A DNA stretch of 64,000 nt from Betaproteobacteria bacterium (GCA_947453725.1 CANGHH010000008.1:124001-188000), one strand, 5' to 3'. Counted from the first letter of the stretch, positions 21,151-31,694 are shown. Notes: generated by a model not told the origin, from the letters alone. Numbers and translations: made by a program.

Positions 21151-22494
21151 ATGGACACCAAACCGAAAGCCCCGCTGATGCAAGCCACCCGCCACCTCCT
21201 GGCCGCTGCCAGCCTGTCGCTGGCGGCCTGCGCCGCGCCGGCGGCTGCCGCTGAACTGTCGTCCATCGAGCAGCGCATCGTCGCCGCCGTGCAGGAACGT
21301 TCGCCCGCCGCGCTGCAGTTCCTGGAACGGACCGTCAACGTCAACAGCGGCACGATGAACTTCGCCGGGGTGCGCGAAACCGGGCGGCTGTTCGGCGCCG
21401 AACTGACCGAACTGGGCTTCACGACGCGCTGGGCCGAGATGCCGCCGGCGATGCAGCGCGCCGGCCACCTGGTGGCGACGCGCGGCAGCGCCAGCGCCCC
21501 GCAAGGCAAGCGCCTGCTGCTGATCGGTCACCTCGACACGGTCTTCGAAGCCGACAGCCCGGTACAGCGCTGGAACCGCCAGGGCGACCGAGTTCGCGGC
21601 CAGGGCGTGTCGGACATGAAGGGCGGCAATGTCATCGTGCTGGAAGCGCTGCGCGCGCTGCAGCGCGTCGGCGCGCTGGACAACACGCGCATCGCGGTGG
21701 TCTTCAGCGGTGACGAGGAAAAGGTCGGCGAACCGATCGCCGCGGCGCGCGCCGACATGGTCGAGCTGGCCCGGCAGAGCGACGTCGCGCTGGCCTTCGA
21801 AGGCGCGGTGACCGAAGCCGGCCGCGCCACCGCGACCGTCGGCCGCCGGGCCTCGGGCGGCTGGCGTCTGCAGGTCACCGGCAAGCAGGGCCACTCGGCC
21901 GGTGTCTTCAGCGCCGGGGCCGGCTACGGCGCGATCTACGAGGCGGCGCGCATCCTGAACACCTTCCGCGACCAGCTGATCGAGCCCGACCTGACCTTCA
22001 ACGTCGGCCTGGTGGTTGGCGGCACCGAGACCACGGTGGACGAGCTGCTGTCCAAGGGCACGGCCTTCGGCAAGAGCAACGTCATCGCCAACACCGCCAC
22101 CGTGAAGGGCGACCTGCGCTACCTGACGGTCGAGCAGCGCGAGCGGGTCCAGGCGCGGATGCGGGCCATCGTCGCGGCCAGCCTGCCCGGCACCAGCGCG
22201 AAGATCAGCTTCAGCGAGTCCTACCCGCCGATGTCGCCGACCGCCGGCAACCTGGCGGTCCTGCAGCAGTATTCGCAGGCCAGCAGCGACGCTGGACTGG
22301 GCAGCATCGACCCGCTGCCACCCGGCCAGCGCGGCGCCGGCGACGTGCAGTTCGTCGCGCCCCTCGTCGACAGCCTCGACGGCCTCGGCGCCGCCGGCCG
22401 CGGCTCGCATTCGCCCGATGAAGACCTGGAACTGGCTTCGATCGAACGCGGCGCGATCCGCGCGGCGCTGCTGATCTACCGACTGACGCGTTGA
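21151..22494 (+). CDS. secreted M20 family metallopeptidase (carboxypeptidase G2-like)
   Basis: A 447-residue zinc peptidase. The N-terminal segment LLAAASLSLAACAAPAAAA contains a lipobox-like LAAC, so it may be a lipoprotein; otherwise a plain signal peptide would end near 35. The metal ligands are visible as GHLDTVF (His), GVSDMKGG (Asp), SGDEEKVG (Glu-Glu) and RGSHSPDED (His), with the dimerisation lid between. It likely cleaves C-terminal residues from peptides or folate-like conjugates. A start at 21178 would give a tighter signal sequence. Six bases separate it from the phosphoesterase gene, suggesting one transcript from 17050. Confidence 0.9.
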   Translation: MDTKPKAPLMQATRHLLAAASLSLAACAAPAAAAELSSIEQRIVAAVQERSPAALQFLERTVNVNSGTMNFAGVRETGRLFGAELTELGFTTRWAEMPPAMQRAGHLVATRGSASAPQGKRLLLIGHLDTVFEADSPVQRWNRQGDRVRGQGVSDMKGGNVIVLEALRALQRVGALDNTRIAVVFSGDEEKVGEPIAAARADMVELARQSDVALAFEGAVTEAGRATATVGRRASGGWRLQVTGKQGHSAGVFSAGAGYGAIYEAARILNTFRDQLIEPDLTFNVGLVVGGTETTVDELLSKGTAFGKSNVIANTATVKGDLRYLTVEQRERVQARMRAIVAASLPGTSAKISFSESYPPMSPTAGNLAVLQQYSQASSDAGLGSIDPLPPGQRGAGDVQFVAPLVDSLDGLGAAGRGSHSPDEDLELASIERGAIRAALLIYRLTR

Positions 22495-22686
22495 AGGGAG
22501 CCTGACGTCAGGCCCGATGGCTGTCGTCCACAGTCCTGGGGCGCGGCCGCGCGAAACGCGTGTCGGACTTCGCACAACGCTTGCATCTGCTGACCGGGAC
22601 GGCGGGATTTTCCGATCAACATCGGCGACGGGCCGCGTCGCGTTGGCGGGCCTTCTTCTGGTCATCCAAGCGGGCAGACAGCATCC

Positions 22687-24369
22687 ATGCGCGAAGTCGT
22701 CGTCGAAGCACCCACCCCCACGGCGTCCGGTGTCCCGGGTCTTGAAGCCGGGACGGTCGGCCCGCTCTCGGCAGCGGCCCTGGCCAGCGCGGCCCTGCTG
22801 GCGTCCTGCGGTGGCGGCGGCGGCAACGAGGTGCCGGCTTCGCCGCCGGTGGACCGCATCAGTCCGGCCGAAGCCTCGCGCTTCCTGGGCCAGGCCGGTT
22901 TCGGCGGCAGCGACGCGGCCATTGCGCGCGTGCAGAGCCTGGGCTACAGCGGCTGGCTGGACGAGCAATTCGCCACCCCGCGCACCCAGAGCCACTTCGA
23001 CTGGATGGTGGCCAACGGTTATGCCGTCGACACCAACCTCTTCAACTTCAACGGCACCGACAACACGCTGTGGCGAAAGCTGATCGGATCGCCCGATGTG
23101 CTGCGCCAGCGCCTGACGCTGGCGCTGTCGGAGATCTTCGTCGTCTCGATGGCCGGCCTGTCGGTCAACTGGCGCGGCTTCATCGCCGCGGCCTACGCCG
23201 ATGTGCTGGAAGCCGGCGCCTTCGGCAGCTACCGCGCGCTGCTCGAGGCAGTGACGCTGTCGCCCGGCATGGGCGCCTACCTGAACCTGCGCGGCAACCT
23301 GAAGGAGGACCCCGCCAGCGGCCGCGTGCCCGACGAGAACTACGCCCGTGAAGTGCTGCAGCTGTTCAGCCTGGGCCTGGTCGAACTGGCCGCCGACGGC
23401 ACGCCGAAGAACGGCGTGGCCACCGACAGCTACGGCCAGGACACCATCACCGGCCTGGCCAAGGTCTTCACCGGCTGGGACAACAACGCCGCCTCGCGCA
23501 CCGATCCCGCTTATGTGCAAAGCCCGATGGTGCTGAACGCGGCCAACCATTCGCCCAGCGCCAAGCAGTTCCTGGGCGTGACCATCGCCGCGGGCACCGG
23601 CGGCGTGGCGGCGATGCAGAAGGCGCTGGACACGATCGCAGGTCACGCCAACGTCGGCCCCTTCATCGGCCGCCAGCTGATCCAGCACCTGGTGGCCAGC
23701 AACCCGAGCCCCGCCTATGTCGGCCGGGTGGCCGCCGTCTTCGCGAACAACGGCAGCGGCCTGCGCGGCGACCTCCGGGCCGTGGTCAGGGCTGTCTTGC
23801 TCGACGACGAGGCGCGGCGGGCGCCAGCGGCCAGCGACACCGCGCGCGGCAAGCTGCGCGAGCCCATCGTGCGCTTCGTGCAATGGGCGCGCACCTTCAA
23901 GCTCGACTCGCCGACCGGGCTGTGGAACGTCGGCAACCTGTCGGATCCGGCCACGCGCCTGGGCCAGAGCCCTTTGCGTTCGCCGTCGGTCTTCAATTTC
24001 TTCCGACCGGGCTATGTGCCACCGAATTCGGCACTCGGCATGCAGAACCTGGCGGCGCCGGAATTCCAGATCACCAACGAATCCACCGTGGTCGGCTGGG
24101 CCAACTGGGCGCAGACTTTCGTGCAGAGCGGCGTCGGCGAAACGCGGCCTGACTACAGCGCCGAGCTGGCCATCGCGGCCGATGCGGCGGCGCTGGTCCA
24201 GCGGGTGTCGCTGCTGCTGTCGGGCGATGCGCTGTCGGCGGCCACGCTGGCCACCGTCACGGTCGCCGTCGGCAGCATCAGCGCCAGCACCGACGCCGGC
24301 AAGCTGAACCGCGTGCGGGCGGCCATCCACCTGGTGCTGTGCGCGCCGGAATACCTGGTCCAGGTCTGA
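22687..24369 (+). CDS. DUF1800 family exported protein
   Basis: A 560-residue protein of the DUF1800 family, whose function is unknown. The family pattern appears in AEASRFLGQAGFGGSDAAIARVQSLGYSGWLDEQF, ENYAREVLQLFSLGL, YGQDTITGLAKVFTGWD and RSPSVFNFFRPGYVPP. The segment AAALASAALLASCGGGGGN is a lipoprotein-type signal (LASC, then a glycine linker), preceded by about 27 residues that may mean the true start is later. The 192-base gap upstream shows no gene. It is directly followed by a DUF1501 gene, a standing pair in many bacteria. Confidence 0.9.
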   Translation: MREVVVEAPTPTASGVPGLEAGTVGPLSAAALASAALLASCGGGGGNEVPASPPVDRISPAEASRFLGQAGFGGSDAAIARVQSLGYSGWLDEQFATPRTQSHFDWMVANGYAVDTNLFNFNGTDNTLWRKLIGSPDVLRQRLTLALSEIFVVSMAGLSVNWRGFIAAAYADVLEAGAFGSYRALLEAVTLSPGMGAYLNLRGNLKEDPASGRVPDENYAREVLQLFSLGLVELAADGTPKNGVATDSYGQDTITGLAKVFTGWDNNAASRTDPAYVQSPMVLNAANHSPSAKQFLGVTIAAGTGGVAAMQKALDTIAGHANVGPFIGRQLIQHLVASNPSPAYVGRVAAVFANNGSGLRGDLRAVVRAVLLDDEARRAPAASDTARGKLREPIVRFVQWARTFKLDSPTGLWNVGNLSDPATRLGQSPLRSPSVFNFFRPGYVPPNSALGMQNLAAPEFQITNESTVVGWANWAQTFVQSGVGETRPDYSAELAIAADAAALVQRVSLLLSGDALSAATLATVTVAVGSISASTDAGKLNRVRAAIHLVLCAPEYLVQV

Positions 24370-24381
24370 AGGAAAGCGACG

Positions 24382-25770
24382 ATGAAGCCCTTGCCGACCG
24401 CCCGCGCCAGCCGGCGCGCCTTCCTGCAGCGCGCCGGGCAGCTCTCGCTGGCCGGCGTGGCCGCGCCCTGGGCCCTGAACCTGGCCGCGATGGCCGAAGC
24501 CGCGGCGCAGACGGCGCCCGACTACAAGGCCCTGGTCTGCGTCTTCCTGTACGGCGCCAACGACCACGGCAACACCCTGCCGCCCTACGACGCCGCCAGC
24601 CACGCCAGTTACCTGGCCACCCGCGGCAGCCTGGCGACCGCGCGGGCCAGCCTGGCGGCGACGGCGCTGACACCCGGCGTGGCCTTGCCGGGCGGCCGGC
24701 AGATGGCGCTGGCGCCCGAACTGGCGCCACTGAAGTCGCTGTTCGACGCTGGCAGCATGGGCGTGCTGCTGAACGTCGGCACGCTGATCCAGCCGACCAC
24801 GCTGGCCCAGTACAACGCCAGGAGCGTGCCGCTGCCACCCAAGCTCTTCTCGCACAACGACCAGCAGTCGGTCTGGCAGAGCTCGCTGCCCGAAGGCGCC
24901 ACCTCGGGCTGGGGCGGGCGCGTCGGCGACCTGTTCCAGGCCGGCAATGGCAAGTCCACCTTCACCTGCGTCAACGTCAGTGGCAACGCGGTCTTCATGA
25001 GCGGCCGCGAAGCCGTTCAATACCAGGTGTCGAGCAGCGGCTCGGTGGCGCTGCGTGGCATCCAGTCGCCGTTGTTCGGCTCGCAGGCCTGCAGCGACGC
25101 CTTGCGCGCGCTGACCACCGCCAGCCGCCCCCACCTGATGCAGGCCGAACACACGCGGGTGATGGCGCGCGCCATCGACGCCAACGCCAGCCTGAGCACG
25201 GCGCTGGCCGGCGTGCCGGCGCTCGCCACGCCCTTCGACGCCGCCAACCCGCTGGCCACGCAGCTGCAACTCGTGGCGCGGATGATCGCTGCCCGCTCGG
25301 CGCTGGGCGCCAAGCGCCAGGTCTTCTTCGTGTCGCTGGGCGGCTTCGACCTGCACGATTTCCTGGTCGCCCAGCACCCGGGGCTGCTGGCCCATGTCGG
25401 CGGCGCGATCAGGAGCTTCTACGACGCCACCGTCGAACTGGGGGTGGCCCAGCAGGTCACCACCTTCACCGGCAGCGACTTCGGCCGCACGCTGACCAGC
25501 AACGGCGACGGCAGCGACCACGGCTGGGGCAGCCACCACTTCCTGGTCGGCGGCGCGGTGCAGGGTCAGCGCTTCTACGGCCAGCTGCCGGCCATCGCGG
25601 TGAACGGCACCGACGACGTCGGCCAGGGCCGCCTGCTGCCGACCATGGCGGTCGACCAGCTGGCGGCCACGCTGGCCAGGTGGATGGGCGTCAGCGACAC
25701 CGACCTGCCGCTGGTGGTGCCCAACATCGGCAACTACACGCTGCGCGACCTGGGGCTGTTCAAGGCCTGA
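24382..25770 (+). CDS. DUF1501 family protein with Tat signal
   Basis: A 462-residue protein 12 bases after the DUF1800 gene. The N-terminus ASRRAFLQRAGQLSLAGVAAPWAL is a twin-arginine signal, so it is exported folded. DUF1501 proteins resemble the alkaline-phosphatase/sulfatase fold; the family segments VCVFLYGANDHGNTLPPYD, LPEGATSGWGGRVGD, VFFVSLGGFDLHD, FTGSDFGRTLTSNGDGSDHGWGSHHFLVGGAVQG are present. The function of the DUF1800/DUF1501 pair is not established. The pair ends the plus-strand block, 33 bases before the convergent transporter operon. Confidence 0.9.
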   Translation: MKPLPTARASRRAFLQRAGQLSLAGVAAPWALNLAAMAEAAAQTAPDYKALVCVFLYGANDHGNTLPPYDAASHASYLATRGSLATARASLAATALTPGVALPGGRQMALAPELAPLKSLFDAGSMGVLLNVGTLIQPTTLAQYNARSVPLPPKLFSHNDQQSVWQSSLPEGATSGWGGRVGDLFQAGNGKSTFTCVNVSGNAVFMSGREAVQYQVSSSGSVALRGIQSPLFGSQACSDALRALTTASRPHLMQAEHTRVMARAIDANASLSTALAGVPALATPFDAANPLATQLQLVARMIAARSALGAKRQVFFVSLGGFDLHDFLVAQHPGLLAHVGGAIRSFYDATVELGVAQQVTTFTGSDFGRTLTSNGDGSDHGWGSHHFLVGGAVQGQRFYGQLPAIAVNGTDDVGQGRLLPTMAVDQLAATLARWMGVSDTDLPLVVPNIGNYTLRDLGLFKA

Positions 25771-25803
25771 TGGCCGGGGCCGGGGCCGGGGCTGGTCGCG
25801 GTT

Positions 25804-26849
<1,046 letters not shown>

Positions 26850-26853
<4 letters not shown>

Positions 26854-27653
26854 GGCGGGCGGCTTTCGGACAGGCGCTGCACGGCGACGGCCAGCAGGCC
26901 GACGAGGGCAAAGCTGAGCACGATCAGGGCGGCCGAGCGGTGACCGCTGGTGGCGCGCAGGCTGTTCATCATCGGTTGCAGCAGTTCGTTGTCGCCGCCG
27001 AGCAGCAGGTTGGCGACGGCGAATTCGAGCGCCGCCGTCAGCAGGCACAGCAGCGCGGCGGCGGCGATGGCCGGCGCCAGCAGCGGCAGCACGACGCGGC
27101 GTACCGTCAGGGCGTCACGGGCGCCCAGCGTGCGGCCGGCTTCGAGCAAGGTGTTCAGGTCCATGCGCAGCAGCGCCGCCGACAGCGTGCGGTGGACCAG
27201 CGGGAAGAGCAGCGGCGTCAGCAGCAGCACGTACAGCAGGCGCACATCGACGGCGCCACCGAGGCCGCCGACAAAGACCTCCAGCGCACTGATCGCCACC
27301 ACCACCGGCGGCACGGCGTAGGGCAATTGCGCCAGCAGGTCGAGCACGGCCTTCAGGCGCGGGGCGTAGAGGTGGGCCGCCAGCGTGGCCGCGCAGCCGG
27401 TTGCGCCGGCCAGCGTCGCGCTGAGCAGTGCGAAGACGGCGGTGCGCAGCGACGCGGCGCCGACGCGCGGGTCCTGGAACAGTTCGACGAACCAGGCCAG
27501 CGTCGGGCCCTCGGGCCACAAGCTGCGGTCCCAGCGTTCGGAAAACGCATACAGCACGACGAAGCCCGGCGGCGCGACCACCGCGATCAGCAGCAAGGCC
27601 AGCGCGAGATGGCCCGCGACGCCGGTCGACTGCAGGCGGGCGCGCGGCTTCAT
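26850..27653 (-). CDS. ABC transporter permease 2
   Basis: A 267-residue inner-membrane permease with about six hydrophobic segments and the cytoplasmic coupling (EAA) loop LEAGRTLGARDALTVRRVVLPLL. Its start and stop both overlap neighbours by 4 bases (ATGA), so it is translationally coupled to permease 1 and the ATPase. It pairs with permease 1 as the usual heterodimer of type I importers of the spermidine/ferric-iron/2-aminoethylphosphonate group. Open sequence continues upstream of the chosen ATG at 27653 but overlaps permease 1 and does not look like a permease in that frame. Confidence 0.88.
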
Positions 27654-28495
27654 GCCCGCCCCGTGCGGCGGCCCAGCGCCTGGGTCACTGCACGGCCCAG
27701 CAGCATCACGGCGCTGAGCAAGGCGAACAGCAGCAAGGCCAGCAGCGGCGGCAGCCGCGGGTCGGCGAAGAGGTCGCCGCTGACCAGGGCGGTCAGCCGC
27801 ACGGCCAGCATGTTGGCGTTGCTCCCGGCCATCGCGAAGGGCGTGGCGTAGGCCGCTGCGGCGTTGGCGAAGAGCAGCACGCCGACCTCGATCAGGCTGG
27901 GCGCCAGCAGCGGCAGCGCCACCCGCCGCCAGTACACGCCGCGCGCCGCACCCAGCGTGGCGGCGGCCTCTTCGAGGGCGCCGTCCAGCATCTGCACCGG
28001 CGCCAGCAACAGCAGCACCGCCAGCGGCAGCTGGAAGCAGAGGTAGGCCGCGAGCAGGCCCGAAAAGCCGTCCAGGCGCAGCGCGGTGCCGCCGCCCAGC
28101 AGCTGCGTGATGACGCCCTGCACGCCGAACATCAGCGTGAAGGACAGGGCCAGCGGCACACCGGCAAAGTTCGCACCCAGGCTGCCCAGCCAGCGCAAAG
28201 GCGCCGCCCAGGCCGGCTGCCGCACCGCCGCGGCGCAGGCGGCCAGCGCGACCGGCAGGACCAGCAGGCTGGACAGCGTCGCGATCAGCAGCGTGTTGAC
28301 GACGGCCTGCAGGTAGTAGGGCGTCAGCAGCGCCTCGCAGCCGGCCTCGCGCGCGCACGCCAGCGAGGCGCTGGCGCTGCGCCAGGCGAAGGGCCCCAGC
28401 ACCGCCGCTGCCGTCAGCGCCAGCAGCGGTGCGGCGCACAGCCAGGCCGTCCGCGCCGCGCGGGCCGTCTGGGCATCGGGCCGCGGCCCCGTCAC
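27650..28495 (-). CDS. ABC transporter permease 1
   Basis: A 281-residue inner-membrane permease with six or seven hydrophobic segments and the EAA loop LEEAAATLGAARGVYWRRVALPLL. The best start is a GTG at 28495 that overlaps the preceding phosphatase stop (GTGA), keeping the overlap pattern of the whole operon; no ATG gives a suitable N-terminus. Works with permease 2 and the ATPase in solute import. Confidence 0.88.
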   Translation of the reverse strand: MTGPRPDAQTARAARTAWLCAAPLLALTAAAVLGPFAWRSASASLACAREAGCEALLTPYYLQAVVNTLLIATLSSLLVLPVALAACAAAVRQPAWAAPLRWLGSLGANFAGVPLALSFTLMFGVQGVITQLLGGGTALRLDGFSGLLAAYLCFQLPLAVLLLLAPVQMLDGALEEAAATLGAARGVYWRRVALPLLAPSLIEVGVLLFANAAAAYATPFAMAGSNANMLAVRLTALVSGDLFADPRLPPLLALLLFALLSAVMLLGRAVTQALGRRTGRA

Positions 28496-29331
28496 GCGGC
28501 GACCAGCGCGCGGTGCGCGGCCACGAAGCCGCGCAGCTCGGTCGACGCCGCAGGCAGCCGCAGGCCCAGCATCGCCGCCGCGGCCGCCGCCGGTCGCTGC
28601 GGCTGCGGCAGCCAGACGAAAGGCACCGCGCGCTCGGTCGGCTCGTCGCCGCCGTGCATGCGGTCGCGGTTCATGCCGTGGTCGCTGGTCAGCAGGACGT
28701 CGTAGCCCGCTGCGTGCCAGGTCGGCACGGTGTGGGCCAGCAGACCGTCCAGCCGCCGGGCGCACAGGCGGTAGGCGTCGGAATCGCCGCCATGGTGGTG
28801 GCCGGTGTCGTCGGGGCCCATCGGATGGACCAGCAGCAGGTCCGGGTCGGCGCGCAGCCGCAGGTCTTCGGCGTCGGCGAAGGTGTGGCTGTCGGGGTAG
28901 GCATCGTCGAAGTACCAGGTGGCATCGACCACGCCGGCCCCAGCCGGTAGCGCTCGGCGGTGCCGCAGCGGGTCGAAGGGCTGACCGCTGAGCAGTTCGT
29001 AGAACCAGTGGTAGGCCACCACCGCACTGCGCAGGCCGGCGGCGTGGGCGTCGTGCAGCAGCGTCGGGCCGGCGTGCTGCACGGCGTCGTTGGTGACGAT
29101 GCCGTGCTGCACCGGCAAACGCCCGGTCAGCAGCGTGGCGTAGAGCGGCCGCGAGATGCTGGGCAGCGCGCAGCGGTAGCGGCCGGCCGTCGCCAGGCCG
29201 GCTTCGACCAGCGCCCACAGGTAGCCCATGGCCTGCTCGGCGACGTCGGCCCGCAGGCCGTCGGCGATGACCAGCACCAGGCGCTGCCGGGCCGGGCCTG
29301 TGGCGGGTGACGAAGCGGGTGCGGCGCTCAT
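28492..29331 (-). CDS. alkaline phosphatase family enzyme (nucleotide pyrophosphatase/phosphodiesterase type)
   Basis: A 279-residue, apparently cytoplasmic member of the type I phosphodiesterase/nucleotide pyrophosphatase superfamily. Visible metal-site features are VIADGLRADV (Asp), SRPLYATLLTG (Thr/Ser nucleophile region), DDTGHHHGGD (Asp/His) and LTSDHGMN (Asp-His). It lacks a signal peptide and sits between the binding protein and permeases with ATGA overlaps on both sides. The simplest reading is that it hydrolyses the imported compound, such as a phosphodiester or phosphonate. The exact substrate is not known. Confidence 0.85.
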   Translation of the reverse strand: MSAAPASSPATGPARQRLVLVIADGLRADVAEQAMGYLWALVEAGLATAGRYRCALPSISRPLYATLLTGRLPVQHGIVTNDAVQHAGPTLLHDAHAAGLRSAVVAYHWFYELLSGQPFDPLRHRRALPAGAGVVDATWYFDDAYPDSHTFADAEDLRLRADPDLLLVHPMGPDDTGHHHGGDSDAYRLCARRLDGLLAHTVPTWHAAGYDVLLTSDHGMNRDRMHGGDEPTERAVPFVWLPQPQRPAAAAAAMLGLRLPAASTELRGFVAAHRALVAA

Positions 29332-30416
29332 TTCGAGTTGGCCAGCACGGTCGACTGCCAGCGGCTGCCCAGCGTCTTGGTGGCGGCGGTCCAGTCGAGG
29401 TTGCGGATGGGCCGCGCCGCCTGGTACTGGCTGGCGGGCAGCAGGCGGGCCTGCAGGTCGGCCGGCAGGGTCAGGTGGTCGACGCGGATCGGCCGCGCAT
29501 AGCCGCGTGCCAGGTTCAGCTGGCCGGCGTCGCTGAAGATGAGCTCGCGGGCCAGTCGGGCGGCGTTGGGGTGCGGGGCGTGGGCGTTGATGATCGTCGT
29601 GTAGCCGCTGGTCACCGAGCCGTCGCCGGGGATCAGCACCGCATAGTCGGCCTTGTTGGGCAACTGGTCGCGGAAGGCCAGGGCGTTGAAGTCCCACATC
29701 ACGAAGACATCGGCTTCGCTGCGCTCCATCAACGCTGGCGTGGGGTTCACCGACAGCAGGCGGCCCTGCTGCGCCATCTGCGCAAAGGCCTGCAGCGCGG
29801 CGTCGAGCCGGCTTTCGTCGCCACCCAGGGCCAGCGCGGCGGCCAGCACCGCGGCGTTGGCCTGGGCGGCCCGGCCGACTTCGCCGATGTCGACCCGGGC
29901 CTTGCTGGCGATCAGCGTCTTCCACGAGCTCACCGGGCTGGCGACGCGTCGGGTGTTGACCGCGAAGGCCACCGTGCCCGTGTAGGCCAGCGCCCAGTGG
30001 CCATCGGCGTCCTTGGCCCAGGCCGGAATCTGTGCCCAGGTGCTGGGCTTGAAGGCCGCTGTGACGCCGCGCTGGCGGGCGATGGCGCCGAACTCGAAGC
30101 CCACGTCGCCGATGTCCACCGTGCCGTTGCGGCCCTCGGCCAGCATCTTGGCGATTTCCTCGGCGCTGTTCATGTCGCTGTCGACATGCGCCAGCCCGTA
30201 ACGCCGGCCCAGCTCGGCCCAGGTGTCCTTCCAGTTGGCCCAGCCGTCGGGCATGCCCAGGCTGCTGATCTTGCCCTCGCTGCGGGCGGCCTTCTCCAGG
30301 GCGGCCAGTTCGCTGGCCGTGGCTTGCGCGCGGGCTGGCGAGCCCGCTGTGGTCGCCACCAGGGCGGCGGCGGCGCTGGCGAATTGGCGGCGGTTCAGGT
30401 GCAGGTGCAGGTTCAT
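29328..30416 (-). CDS. ABC transporter periplasmic solute-binding protein
   Basis: A 362-residue extracellular solute-binding protein of the family 1 type (iron/spermidine/2-aminoethylphosphonate-like). The N-terminus NRRQFASAAAALVATTAGSPARA is a twin-arginine signal. Segments typical of the fold include SEGKISSLGMPDGWANWKDTW, DIGDVGFEFGAIA, YTGTVAFAVN and SGYTTIINAHAPHPNAA. It starts by TGATG overlap with the PhoD-like gene stop and overlaps the phosphatase gene downstream. The ligand cannot be read from sequence; two phosphatases in the operon favour a phosphorus compound. Confidence 0.86.
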   Translation of the reverse strand: MNLHLHLNRRQFASAAAALVATTAGSPARAQATASELAALEKAARSEGKISSLGMPDGWANWKDTWAELGRRYGLAHVDSDMNSAEEIAKMLAEGRNGTVDIGDVGFEFGAIARQRGVTAAFKPSTWAQIPAWAKDADGHWALAYTGTVAFAVNTRRVASPVSSWKTLIASKARVDIGEVGRAAQANAAVLAAALALGGDESRLDAALQAFAQMAQQGRLLSVNPTPALMERSEADVFVMWDFNALAFRDQLPNKADYAVLIPGDGSVTSGYTTIINAHAPHPNAARLARELIFSDAGQLNLARGYARPIRVDHLTLPADLQARLLPASQYQAARPIRNLDWTAATKTLGSRWQSTVLANSK

Positions 30417-31621
30417 CAAAGGGTCCGTTGGCTGGCGTTCGGGGCGCTGTCGGGGCCGGAGGTTAACCGCAGGCTGTCCAGGGCCACGCGCTGGCTGATG
30501 CGCGGCCGGCCAGCCCCGTCGCGCACCGACAGGGTCAGCGCGCGCGCGGCCCAATCGATCTCGATCAGGCCGAAGTTGACTTCGGCCACGACGCCCTGCT
30601 GCCGGCGGCTGTTCGGCGTGGGCACGGCCCAGACCTCGGTCAGGCCGCTGGAGGTCAGGTCCCAGATCGGGTACAAGCCGGGCGCGTCCAGTCGCGACAG
30701 CTCGCCGTAGTGCATGTCGCCGCTGATCACCACCAGGTTCTCGGCGCGCTGGCGGCGCAGCGTCTGCAGCAGGCGTTCGCGGTCGGCGCTGAAGTTGGCC
30801 CAGCATTCCCAGCCCGTGCCTTCGGCGGCGAGTTGCACCGACGAGCACAGGATGCGCAGGTCAGCGGGCTGCGCCAGTTGCGCGTCGAGCCATTGCCATT
30901 GCGCTTCGCCCAGCAGCGTCGCAGCGGGGTCGGGGTTGGGGACGTACCAGCCCGGTATCGGGTCCTGGTTGCCCCGCTGCGCGGCAGCCATCATCCGTTC
31001 ATAACCGGTGCGCCGGCCCGGGTCCGACAGCAGCGGCGTGCGGTTGAAGCGCAGGTCGGGCAGGATCAATTGCACCGTCCTGCCCTGGGCCTGGATGCGG
31101 TAGGCCTGGAACACGCCCGAACGGCTGCGCCGCGGCGAATCGGCGGCCTCGCCCCAGCTGTCGCAGAACAGCTGCTGCGACAGCGCCTTGTGCGGGTACT
31201 CGCCGCCGGCGTCGTCGACGCCGTAGTCGTGGTCGTCCCAGATGGCGACATGGGCGTGCTGGCGGCGAAAGGCCTGCAAGGCTTCGACAGCGGCGAACTC
31301 GGCGTGGCGGGCTCGCAGTTCGTCGGCGGTGGTGGCGTCGCCGTAGAAGTTGTCGCCCAGGAAGGCGAAGAGATGCGGCTGTGCGGCGGCGATCGCCGAC
31401 CAGATCGGCTGCGGCTTGGACTGCCGGGCGCAAGAGCCGAAGGCCAGGCGCCAGGGACCGGCTTCGGTCTGCAGCGCGTGCAGTTGCAGGTCCACGGGGG
31501 CCTGTCCGTCGGGTCCCGCTGCGGCTTGCACGGCGGGCGCGACCAGGCCCATCGGCAGCAGGCTGGCGGCGCGCAACCACTGGCGGCGGGCGGCTCGGAA
31601 GTCTTCGTCGGACAAAGGCAT
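30416..31621 (-). CDS. PhoD-like alkaline phosphatase/phosphodiesterase
   Basis: A 401-residue metallophosphoesterase of the PhoD family. The twin-arginine N-terminus RRQWLRAASLLPMGLVAPAVQA predicts Tat export. Metal-binding features are FGSCARQSKPQPIW, FLGDNFYGDATT, IWDDHDYGVDD and VISGDMHYGEL. PhoD enzymes release phosphate from phosphomono- or diesters under phosphate limitation. It is the first gene of the six-gene operon, 42-75 bases after a Pho-box-like sequence, which supports phosphate control. Confidence 0.9.
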   Translation of the reverse strand: MPLSDEDFRAARRQWLRAASLLPMGLVAPAVQAAAGPDGQAPVDLQLHALQTEAGPWRLAFGSCARQSKPQPIWSAIAAAQPHLFAFLGDNFYGDATTADELRARHAEFAAVEALQAFRRQHAHVAIWDDHDYGVDDAGGEYPHKALSQQLFCDSWGEAADSPRRSRSGVFQAYRIQAQGRTVQLILPDLRFNRTPLLSDPGRRTGYERMMAAAQRGNQDPIPGWYVPNPDPAATLLGEAQWQWLDAQLAQPADLRILCSSVQLAAEGTGWECWANFSADRERLLQTLRRQRAENLVVISGDMHYGELSRLDAPGLYPIWDLTSSGLTEVWAVPTPNSRRQQGVVAEVNFGLIEIDWAARALTLSVRDGAGRPRISQRVALDSLRLTSGPDSAPNASQRTL

Positions 31622-31660
31622 GGGTGCAGGTTCGTCAGGGTAACCCGCCAGCTTGGGGGC

Positions 31661-31694
31661 TGGATATGTAGCGCCTGTGACAGTTCTGTTTCAA
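31661..31694. promoter_or_regulatory. PhoB-box-like sequence between phosphatase operon and TonB receptor
   Basis: On the minus strand: TTGAAAC-AGAA-CTGTCAC (31694-31677), then 10 bases and TATCCA (31666-31661). This is the spacing of a PhoB-activated promoter pointing at the PhoD-like gene. On the plus strand the same bases read CTGTGAC-AGTT-CTGTTTC (31675-31692), again two CTGT heptamers spaced by 4, pointing at the TonB receptor. However, no good -10 follows at 10-11 bases on that side. CTGTGAC is identical to heptamers at the pst locus (53144, 53166). Confidence 0.6.
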
